Shown here piece after piece: positions 1 to 5,399 of a stretch of 7,862 nt of DNA. The stretch spans positions 1 to 7,862 of the forward strand of contig CAMCHA010000100.1 of assembly GCA_945874515.1 (NCBI GenBank), written 5' to 3'. The notes beneath the pieces are model-generated. The model did no database searches and had not been told where the DNA came from. It saw only the letters and a program-made list of their open reading frames with translations. The DNA is from Asaia bogorensis. GTDB lineage: Bacteria; Pseudomonadota; Alphaproteobacteria; Acetobacterales; Acetobacteraceae. Each line of letters starts with the position of its first letter. The stretch's first letter is position 1. The position numbers and the translations under genes were made by a program.

Positions 1-411
1 CGTCAGGTTGCGCATGAAGCGCATCATTGCATGCGCAACGTCGCCATTGGCTATGGCGCGACCCTCGGTGAAGCCTTGGTAAGTGAAGGCTTGGCTGGCC
101 GTTTCGTTGAACACCTGTTTGGCACCGCCCCCGAGCCCTGGGAAAGCGCCATGGATGAGGCAACCCTGCGCGCGCATCTTCCCAATGACGCTTTGCTGTC
201 CTCATCTGACTATAACCATGCCACTTGGTTCTACGGCCAGGATGCGCGCCTTCCGCGCTGGCTTGGCTATACGCTCGGCTATCGTATCGCGGGCGATTGG
301 CTCGCCGCAGTACCGGCACCAGATGCCGCAACTTGGGCAGGCGTTCCCGCCGACGCTGTTCTGGCCATCGCCCGAGAGACAGGCATTTTGGCAAATACGG
401 GCCGGGGCTAA
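1..411 (+). CDS. DUF2268-type putative zinc metalloprotease, C-terminal part (5' end outside window)
   Basis: The frame is open from the first base of the window to a TAA at 409-411, giving 136 visible residues. The visible part begins with RQVAHEAHH, which carries an HExxH zinc-binding signature (codons at 13-27). It continues with a stretch of the type YGATLGEALVSEGLA, in which the downstream glutamates could supply a third metal ligand, and then a tryptophan-rich tail (PEPW, YRIAGDWL). This combination matches my recollection of the DUF2268 family of predicted Zn-dependent proteases; substrate and physiological role are unknown. An ATG at 31-33 lies downstream of the HExxH codons, so it is not the true start; the gene must begin upstream of the window. 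It converges on pdxY with a 37-bp gap that shows no clear terminator hairpin. No membrane segment is visible in this part. The family call is fairly secure; the proteolytic activity is inferred from the motif only. Confidence 0.75.
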   Translation, partial: RQVAHEAHHCMRNVAIGYGATLGEALVSEGLAGRFVEHLFGTAPEPWESAMDEATLRAHLPNDALLSSSDYNHATWFYGQDARLPRWLGYTLGYRIAGDWLAAVPAPDAATWAGVPADAVLAIARETGILANTGRG

Positions 412-448
412 ACTTTGCGAAAGACGATAGTGAATTGAACGCAGCGCC

Positions 449-1303
449 TCAGCACGCCTCAGCCGTAAAACGCATTGTCGGCGCGGTGATTTCGGACTGC
501 GCCGCAACCACCTGCAATTCCCGTGCACCAGCCGCGAGCGTCTGGCTCAGCAGGCCGAATATGCTGGAAGCAGCCGCTTCAAGGGCTGGCGCGACCGCAC
601 CGCTTTTCATGCGATGAAACAGGAAAAGCGCGGCAATCGCATCGCCGGCGCCATTCACCGATAGCGGCAGCATGGGCGTACGCAGCCGCCAGAACCCGCC
701 CCCCTCAGCCGCGAGCATTTCAATCTCATGCCCCCCAGTCGCTTCAGTGCGAAGGGATGTCAGCAGCACAATCCGCGGCCCCTTGGCCTGCAACGCCGTG
801 ATGGCGGCTTTGGCCGTATCCAGGCTGGTGATCGCCTGCCCGGTCAGCCATTCCAATTCGAATTGATTGGGGGTGGCGATATCGGCCGCCGGCAGCGCCT
901 GGTCGCGCAGGAATTCCGGAATGCCGGGGCGCACAAAAACGCCGCGCCCGGTATCGCCAATCACCGGATCGCAGCACCAAAGCGCCTTTGGGTTGGCCGC
1001 TTTCACCAAAAGCGCCGCATCGCGCACCGCGGCACCGATCTCGGCCGAGCCCAAATAGCCCGAAAGCACCGCGTCACAGCTTGGCAGCACGCCGCGTTCT
1101 TCAATCCCTACCACGCATTCCCGGATCAAATCAGCGCCAAAAACCTGGCCGCGCCAGGCGCCATAGCCGGTGTGGTTGGAGAATTGCACCGTATGCACCC
1201 CCCAAACCTCCGCCCCCAGGCGCTGCAGCGGGAACATGGCGCTGGCATTGCCGACATGGCCATAGGCGACCCAGGATTGGATGGAGAGGATATTGAGGCT
1301 CAC
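449..1303 (-). CDS. pdxY: Pyridoxal kinase PdxY
   Basis: This 284-residue protein fits the PdxY branch of the ribokinase/PfkB-like fold. It phosphorylates pyridoxal (and possibly other B6 vitamers) with ATP to give pyridoxal 5'-phosphate in the cytosolic salvage route. Family landmarks are LSIQSWVAYGHVGNA near the N-terminus (residues 6-20, substrate-binding serine and glycine loop), TVQFSNHTGYG (38-48), DAVLSGYLGSAE (77-88), CDPVIGD (111-117), and NGAGD (217-221), whose Asp221 is the expected catalytic base in the anion hole. The C-terminal stretch ELQVVAAQ (262-269) is also typical. Length matches the family (about 285). The start is GTG at 1303-1301, placed directly before SLNILSIQS as expected; the purine stretch AAAGGT lies about 10 nt upstream. 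The gene is transcribed away from rpmE, and its 3' end faces the DUF2268 gene. Nothing looks broken. PdxK is the main alternative name, but the pattern is closer to PdxY. Confidence 0.95.
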   Translation of the reverse strand: MSLNILSIQSWVAYGHVGNASAMFPLQRLGAEVWGVHTVQFSNHTGYGAWRGQVFGADLIRECVVGIEERGVLPSCDAVLSGYLGSAEIGAAVRDAALLVKAANPKALWCCDPVIGDTGRGVFVRPGIPEFLRDQALPAADIATPNQFELEWLTGQAITSLDTAKAAITALQAKGPRIVLLTSLRTEATGGHEIEMLAAEGGGFWRLRTPMLPLSVNGAGDAIAALFLFHRMKSGAVAPALEAAASSIFGLLSQTLAAGARELQVVAAQSEITAPTMRFTAEAC

Positions 1304-1372
1304 GCGCGGCGGACCTTTGCGATTCTGGGGCCGAACCCTTGGCCCCTAGCGCGGCTTGGGTCAATCGCTAGC

Positions 1373-1401
1373 TTGCGTGGGCGGTGCTGATCCCCTATAG
1401 C
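1373..1401 (+). promoter_or_regulatory. Candidate sigma-70-type promoter for rpmE
   Basis: In the spacer between pdxY and rpmE, TTGCGT (1373-1378) and TATAGC (1396-1401) are separated by exactly 17 bp. This matches 3 of 6 and 4 of 6 consensus positions and would start transcription around 1408, about 50 nt upstream of the rpmE ATG. The spacing is ideal but the -35 match is modest. The rest of the 153-bp spacer shows no further clear element. No convincing promoter for pdxY was picked out on the opposite strand. Confidence 0.4.
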
Positions 1402-1456
1402 GCCCGCTCCCTGGCGGCCGGTCGGCATCGGCGGCCCATTTTTGTGAGCATGTGCC

Positions 1457-1681
1457 ATGAAGTCCGATATCCATCCCGCGTATCATGAGATCAACATCAT
1501 CATGACCGACGGGACCGAGTACAAGACCCGTTCCTGCTACGGCAAGCCGGGTGATACCATCCGCTTGGACATTGATCCGAAGTCGCACCCGGCCTGGACC
1601 GGCCAGCAGCGTATCATTGATACGGGCGGCCAGATTGCGAAGTTCAACAAGCGCTTCGCCGGCATTGGCGCGCGCAAGTAG
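1457..1681 (+). CDS. rpmE: 50S ribosomal protein L31 (bL31)
   Basis: The 74-residue protein is a component of the large ribosomal subunit; in E. coli bL31 contributes to the bridge between subunits. Diagnostic segments are the N-terminal [12 protein letters not shown], the central [11 protein letters not shown] (16-26), [13 protein letters not shown] (37-49) and the C-terminal KFNKRF (62-67). The length is normal for the alphaproteobacterial form. It has only one cysteine (Cys27) and lacks the CxxC zinc-binding pair of the zinc-ribbon type, so it should be the zinc-independent form. The start ATG is fixed by the conserved N-terminus; the Shine-Dalgarno sequence in front of it is weak. The gene stands alone, followed by a strong terminator about 85 bp downstream. 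Confidence 0.96.
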   Translation: MKSDIHPAYHEINIIMTDGTEYKTRSCYGKPGDTIRLDIDPKSHPAWTGQQRIIDTGGQIAKFNKRFAGIGARK

Positions 1682-1767
1682 GACTAGGTCCGTCATCGCG
1701 GCCGCGGCACAGCAGTCGCGGTCAGGCATTTTCGGCCCGTCGACACCGGTCTAAGTGCAATCGCGTC

Positions 1768-1796
1768 AAAAAAGCCCGGCCTGTGCTGGGCTTTTT
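1768..1796. terminator. Strong bidirectional intrinsic terminator (rpmE / tRNA-Ala)
   Basis: A perfect-length 12-bp stem pairs 1769-1780 with 1785-1796 around a 4-nt loop (CTGT); one pair is G-T and the GC core is GCCCGGC/GCTGGGC. The left arm begins with a run of A (1768-1773) and the right arm ends with TTTTT, so a GC hairpin followed by a U-tract is read on both strands. On the plus strand it ends rpmE. On the minus strand it lies about 26 nt beyond the 3' end of tRNA-Ala. Confidence 0.9.
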
Positions 1797-1821
1797 GCGT
1801 TATCGGGATGTCTGGGGAGCT

Positions 1822-1897
<76 letters not shown>

Positions 1898-1912
1898 ACA
1901 CCAAGGCGGCGG

Positions 1913-1941
1913 TGAGTGCCCCAGGCTGAAGGTAAAGTCAA
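1913..1941 (-). promoter_or_regulatory. Candidate promoter of tRNA-Ala
   Basis: On the minus strand a good -35 hexamer TTGACT (1941-1936) lies 38 bp upstream of the mature tRNA 5' end. A 17-bp spacer would put the -10 at 1918-1913, but the hexamer there (CACTCA) is a poor match to TATAAT. The position fits a tRNA gene with a very short leader. Only the -35 element is persuasive. Confidence 0.35.
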
Positions 1942-1994
1942 GGCAGCGCCAAAGGGCGATAGGTCACACCAAAAATCCTTCTGCGACAGAGGTC

Positions 1995-2025
1995 TTGCAG
2001 CCTGAACCCTTCTTCAAGATATAGG
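1995..2025 (+). promoter_or_regulatory. Weak candidate promoter for yggT-folD
   Basis: TTGCAG (1995-2000) is followed by an AT-rich hexamer group GATATAGG (2018-2025). TATAGG at 2020-2025 gives a 19-bp spacer and GATATA at 2018-2023 a 17-bp spacer. Either would start transcription some 50 nt before the yggT ATG. Neither pair is strong; it is the best candidate in the 187-bp spacer between the tRNA gene and yggT. Confidence 0.28.
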
Positions 2026-2084
2026 GGCTAATCCTTCCGGGCTGCGAAGCTGCGCGGCAGCGCTTGGAAGAGGCAGGAGGCTTC

Positions 2085-2390
2085 ATGCACGCATTATTCT
2101 GGTTGATTGATTCTGCTCTCAGTCTTTTCGTCTGGGCGCTGATTATCGGGGCCATCGTGTCCCTGCTGATTTCCTTCAATGTGCTGGATACGCGCAACCG
2201 CGCGGTCTGGGCGATTGCCGATTTCTTCCATCGGCTGACCGAACCAGCGCTCAGGCCCATCAGGCGTTTTCTGCCCAATCTGGGCGGCATTGATCTCTCG
2301 CCCGTGGTGCTGATTCTGCTGCTGCAAGCGGGGCGCATTCTGCTGGCGGAAATTCAGTTCGGCCTACTTGGCAGTAGCCTTGGCCGATGA
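2085..2390 (+). CDS. yggT: YggT family integral membrane protein
   Basis: This 101-residue protein has the usual YggT build: a long hydrophobic N-terminal segment (about residues 3-31), an amphipathic middle with the signature LTEPALRPIRRFLP (51-64), the short motif GGIDLSP (67-73), and a second hydrophobic segment (about 72-95). The family sits in the inner membrane. Its exact function is not settled; links to cell division or organelle shape and to osmotic-stress tolerance have been reported for relatives. I chose the ATG at 2085 because AGGAGG (2075-2080) lies just upstream and the protein then begins with the hydrophobic segment. A TTG start at 2064 would add only seven residues and lacks such a site. 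folD follows on the same strand after 78 bp with no terminator, so the two are probably co-transcribed. Confidence 0.9.
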   Translation: MHALFWLIDSALSLFVWALIIGAIVSLLISFNVLDTRNRAVWAIADFFHRLTEPALRPIRRFLPNLGGIDLSPVVLILLLQAGRILLAEIQFGLLGSSLGR

Positions 2391-2468
2391 CGGCGCCACA
2401 GCTCGGGAAAAGACGCTCGGCATCCCGGGCGCAACTGCGCTTCCCATTCCAGGGATGGAGGCTTTGGT
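2391..2468 (+). promoter_or_regulatory. yggT-folD spacer with folD ribosome binding site and possible leader hairpin
   Basis: The folD Shine-Dalgarno sequence GGAGG (2457-2461) lies 7 nt before the ATG. Upstream, CATCCC (2421-2426) can pair with GGGATG (2452-2457), enclosing a small GCGC-AACT-GCGC hairpin (2429-2440). The outer stem would take in the first G of the ribosome binding site. No terminator or recognisable gene is seen in the spacer; a 33-codon open frame crosses it but has no support. Confidence 0.35.
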
Positions 2469-3311
2469 ATGACCGCACGCATTCTTGATGGCAAGGCGCT
2501 TGGCGCCCGGCTGCGGGCTGACCTTGCCGCGCGCATCGCCACACTCCCCTTCAAGCCTGGCCTGCGCGTAGTGCGCGTGGGTGAAGACCCCGCGAGTGGC
2601 GTTTATGTCCGCAACAAGGACCGCGCGGCGGCTGAGGCCGGCTTTGACAGCGCCACTATTCATTTGCCGGAGACGACCACCGAAGCTGATTTGCTCGCGG
2701 AAATCACGCGGCTGAATGCTGACCCGGCCGTGGATGGCATTCTGGTGCAGCTTCCCCTGCCCGCCCATATCCGGGCAGAAGCCGCGATTGCCGCGGTGGA
2801 CCCGCGCAAGGATGTGGATGGCTTTCACCCGCTGAATGCCGGGCGGCTGGCGGCGGGGGAGCCTGGCTTGGTGCCGTGTACGCCGCGCGGCGTGATGCAT
2901 CTGCTGGCGGAAGCCGGCGTGACGCTGCGGGGCGCGCGGGCCTTGGTGCTGGGGCGTTCGCAGATTGTTGGGCGGCCCATGGCGCAATTGCTTTTGGGGG
3001 CTGATTGCACAGTGACGATTGCCCATTCCCGCACGCGGGATCTGCCGGCGGAATGCCGTCGGGCGGAAATTTTGGTGGCGGCGGCTGGCCGGGCAGAGAT
3101 GGTGCGCGGGGATTGGATTGCCCCGGGTGCGGTGGTGATTGATGTCGGCATCAATCGCCTTGCCGATGGCAAGCTGGTGGGCGATGTGGCCTATGCCGAG
3201 GCGGTGGGCCATGCTGGCGCCATTACGCCCGTGCCCGGCGGCGTTGGCCCCATGACCATTGCCTGCCTGTTGGAAAACACGCTGGAAGCGGCGCTGGCGC
3301 GGCGGGGATAA
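2469..3311 (+). CDS. folD: Bifunctional methylenetetrahydrofolate dehydrogenase / methenyltetrahydrofolate cyclohydrolase FolD
   Basis: The 280-residue cytosolic enzyme converts 5,10-methylene-THF to 5,10-methenyl-THF (NADP-dependent) and then to 10-formyl-THF, feeding purine and formyl-methionine synthesis. The catalytic domain shows YVRNK (46-50) with the active-site Tyr46 and Lys50, [11 protein letters not shown] (88-98) with Gln94, and [10 protein letters not shown] (114-123) with Asp117. The dinucleotide-binding domain follows PCTPRGV and contains [15 protein letters not shown]. The closing [18 protein letters not shown] is the C-terminal family signature. The residue after Lys50 is Asp where His is common in relatives, a mild departure outside the catalytic set. 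Length is typical (about 280-290). The ATG is backed by GGAGG 7 nt upstream. It lies downstream of yggT and ends 3 bp before the stop of the opposing HAD gene. Confidence 0.97.
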   Translation: MTARILDGKALGARLRADLAARIATLPFKPGLRVVRVGEDPASGVYVRNKDRAAAEAGFDSATIHLPETTTEADLLAEITRLNADPAVDGILVQLPLPAHIRAEAAIAAVDPRKDVDGFHPLNAGRLAAGEPGLVPCTPRGVMHLLAEAGVTLRGARALVLGRSQIVGRPMAQLLLGADCTVTIAHSRTRDLPAECRRAEILVAAAGRAEMVRGDWIAPGAVVIDVGINRLADGKLVGDVAYAEAVGHAGAITPVPGGVGPMTIACLLENTLEAALARRG

Positions 3312-3314
3312 ACC

Positions 3315-4181
3315 CTACCAGCGCAGACTGCGTAACGCCGCAAGCGGCGACACTTTTTCCGCTGCCGCAGCGGCGGCAAGCGCCTCGCCGCTCGGGTCCG
3401 CGCCATGGGCTTCGCCGGCCAGGCCGGTCAGCGCCCAAAGCGCGTCAATGCCCACGGCCTGCGCGCCGGCCAAATCCGTATGCGGGCTATCACCAATGGC
3501 CAACACGCGGGCTTTGGGGATCGGTCCCAGCAATTCCATCACCGGTTCGTAAATCGCCGGATCAGGCTTGCCGATTTCCAGCACATCGCCGCCGAATTCG
3601 CGATACAGATCGGCCAAAGCACCGGCGCAGATCCACTTCTCGCCTGCCACCATCACATGCCGATCAGGATTGACGCACAGCATCGGCAAGCCCGCATCGA
3701 AACAGGCGCGCAAGGCCGCGCGATAAGGTTCCGCACTTGTCGTGCCGCCGCCGCCATCCGCATCCGGGCCGGTATTGAGCAGGAAATCCGCCTTGGTCGG
3801 GTCTGTCACGATCTCGGCGGCGCCCTCCTCGATCACGGAAAGGTCTCGTTCCGGGCCAATATGCATCACGCGCTGCCCAAGCCGCGCAAACCAAGGATGC
3901 TTGCGTTCCTTCATCAGCCGCCAGGAAGCCTCGCCCGAGGACATGATGCCATCATAAAGCCCGCGATCGAGCCCCATGCGGTCCAGCATGCCTTGCACAA
4001 ACCAGGCACGGCGCGGCGCATTGGTCAGAAAGACAATGCGCTTGCCGCGCGCCTTTAACGCCGCCAGCGCTTCCGGCACGCCGGGATAGGGTTTGCGCCC
4101 ATCATGCACCACGCCCCAAAGATCCAGCACATAGCCGTCATAGCGGTCAGCAATGTTAGCAATACCTTCAAGAATCTGCAT
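3315..4181 (-). CDS. HAD superfamily class IIA hydrolase, TIGR01459 type
   Basis: The 288-residue protein has the HAD motifs in order: motif I YDGYVLDLWGVVHDG with nucleophile Asp20, motif II FLTNAP (51-56, Thr53), a large C2-type cap between, motif III EIGKPDP with Lys205, and motif IV IGDSPHTDLAGA with Asp231 and Asp236. The position two after the nucleophile is Trp22 instead of the usual acid/base Asp. As I recall, the DxWGV form is normal for this subfamily, so ordinary phosphatase chemistry should not be assumed, and the substrate is unknown. The start is ATG at 4181-4179, which overlaps the pyrD TGA (TGATG) and has AAGGA six bases upstream. A GTG one codon earlier is also possible. It is the second gene of a pyrD operon and is probably translationally coupled. 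No function in pyrimidine synthesis can be claimed from adjacency alone. Confidence 0.88.
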   Translation of the reverse strand: MQILEGIANIADRYDGYVLDLWGVVHDGRKPYPGVPEALAALKARGKRIVFLTNAPRRAWFVQGMLDRMGLDRGLYDGIMSSGEASWRLMKERKHPWFARLGQRVMHIGPERDLSVIEEGAAEIVTDPTKADFLLNTGPDADGGGGTTSAEPYRAALRACFDAGLPMLCVNPDRHVMVAGEKWICAGALADLYREFGGDVLEIGKPDPAIYEPVMELLGPIPKARVLAIGDSPHTDLAGAQAVGIDALWALTGLAGEAHGADPSGEALAAAAAAEKVSPLAALRSLRW

Positions 4182-5239
4182 CACGCATCCTTGCCGACAG
4201 CATCGGCGACTGAGGTAAAGCCATCACGCGCAAGAAGCGCCGCGAGGCCATCGAGAATCTGCCGCACCAAAACGGGCCCGGCATAGGCGAAGCCGGAATA
4301 AAGCTGCACCAGCGCAGCGCCGGCGCGGATTTTAGCATAGGCTTGTTCCGCGCTGGCAATGCCGCCCACACCAATCAGCGCAATGCGCCCTTGTGCCAGA
4401 TGGTAGCAGCGCTGCAGCATCTCAGTGGAAAGCGTGAAAAGCGGCGCACCAGAAAGCCCGCCGGCCTGGTCCTTCAGGGGCGATTGGAGCGAAGGCGGGC
4501 GCGTGATGGTGGTGTTGGAAATGATCAACCCGGCAATGCCCTGCGCCACACAGGTCTCCACAATGGGGCCGAGCGCATCATCGGCCAGATCAGGCGCGAT
4601 CTTCACCAGCAAAGGCGGGCGCTTTGGCAGCGCAGCGCGGCGCGCATTGATGGCGGCCAGGATCGAGGCGAGCCGTTCTTCCCCCTGCAAATCGCGCAAA
4701 CCCGGCGTATTGGGGGAGGAGACATTGACGGTTACGTAATCGGCGTAAGGGGCCAGGGCCTCGTAAAGCGCCGGGTAATCGCGTTCCGGATCGGCGCCTT
4801 CCTTGTTGATTCCGATATTCGCACCGAAAATCCCGGGGAGCGGCCGCGGCAAGCGCCTCAGCCGCGCGAGATAGGCATCGAGCCCAGCATTATTGAAGCC
4901 CATGCGGTTGATCACGGCCTGGTCTTCGGTCAGGCGGAATAATCTCGGGCGCGGATTGCCTGCCTGTGGGCGCGGGGTGACCGTGCCGGCTTCCATGAAA
5001 CCGAAGCCCAGGCGCAGCAGCGGCAGGACGGCTTCCGCATTCTTATCAAAACCGGCAGCGAGGCCAAGCGGGTTGCGGAAGCGAAGGCCCGCCACTTCCG
5101 TCGCCAGGCTTGGATGATCCGCACCGCGATTCTGGCCGGCAAGGCCAAGGGAAAGCGCTCGCAGCGCGATACCATGGGCGGTTTCGGCATCCATGCCGCG
5201 CATGAGCGGCATGGCGGCGGAGGCGATGGCGGGTGTCAT
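4181..5239 (-). CDS. pyrD: Dihydroorotate dehydrogenase (quinone), class 2
   Basis: This 352-residue flavoprotein oxidises dihydroorotate to orotate, the fourth step of pyrimidine synthesis, and passes electrons to membrane quinones. An N-terminal extension of about 45 residues with hydrophobic helices marks the class 2 enzyme and would form the membrane and quinone site. FMN-binding features include GLAAGFDKNAE (59-69) and the later IGVGGI segment. The substrate and catalytic region is NVSSPNTPGLR (172-182), with Ser175 the catalytic base by comparison with the E. coli enzyme. INRMGFNNAG (110-119), ANIGINK (140-146), LLVKIAPDL and SNTT are also present. The frame is open 27 codons further upstream, but the ATG at 5239-5237 has AGAAGGG in front and gives the usual length. 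It is the first gene of a leftward pair with the HAD gene. Confidence 0.96.
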   Translation of the reverse strand: MTPAIASAAMPLMRGMDAETAHGIALRALSLGLAGQNRGADHPSLATEVAGLRFRNPLGLAAGFDKNAEAVLPLLRLGFGFMEAGTVTPRPQAGNPRPRLFRLTEDQAVINRMGFNNAGLDAYLARLRRLPRPLPGIFGANIGINKEGADPERDYPALYEALAPYADYVTVNVSSPNTPGLRDLQGEERLASILAAINARRAALPKRPPLLVKIAPDLADDALGPIVETCVAQGIAGLIISNTTITRPPSLQSPLKDQAGGLSGAPLFTLSTEMLQRCYHLAQGRIALIGVGGIASAEQAYAKIRAGAALVQLYSGFAYAGPVLVRQILDGLAALLARDGFTSVADAVGKDA

Positions 5240-5399
5240 GGCGCCCTTCTGCCCTGGACTGCGTTGCGGTGGAAGCCCAAAGGGGTTGGTGGCGGAAGGG
5301 CGCTTGGCCCCCAGACGCATAGGGAAATAATGCTTTCATTCCTGCCAAGGCAATTGTAGCTTTTGATTCACGCTGTACTTTAAGATTTAGTGAGGAGCC
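5240..5399. other. Divergent spacer between pyrD and the RTX protease
   Basis: This AT-rich 160-bp spacer should hold promoters for both flanking genes. On the minus strand a good -10-like TACAAT (5358-5353) would give pyrD a leader of about 107 nt, but no convincing -35 lies at 17 bp. On the plus strand TTGATT (5363-5368) and the region TTTAAGATTTAG (5379-5390) are suggestive, but their spacing does not fit a standard promoter. The only firm element is AGGAG (5393-5397), just before the protease GTG. No operator palindrome, riboswitch or small gene was recognised. Confidence 0.4.

Noticed and set aside
2387..2488. A 33-codon frame starting with an ATGA overlap at the yggT stop and crossing the folD start
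   Set aside because: It is arginine-rich, resembles no family I know, covers the folD ribosome binding site and ends just inside folD. Probably chance in GC-rich DNA.
2364..3212. Long open frame antisense to folD, and similar long antisense frames opposite pdxY, the HAD gene and pyrD
   Set aside because: They lie entirely across well-recognised genes, have arginine/proline/histidine-rich shadow composition and match no family. They are by-products of GC-rich codon use.
5240..5320. Upstream extension of pyrD by 27 codons
   Set aside because: The extension (RPSATNPFGLPPQ and so on) is not typical of class 2 enzymes, while the ATG at 5239 has AGAAGGG before it and gives the usual length.
5320..5335. 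AATAAT-like sequence as a -10 element for the protease
   Set aside because: No -35 match lies 16-18 bp upstream, and it would give a leader of about 70 nt without other support.
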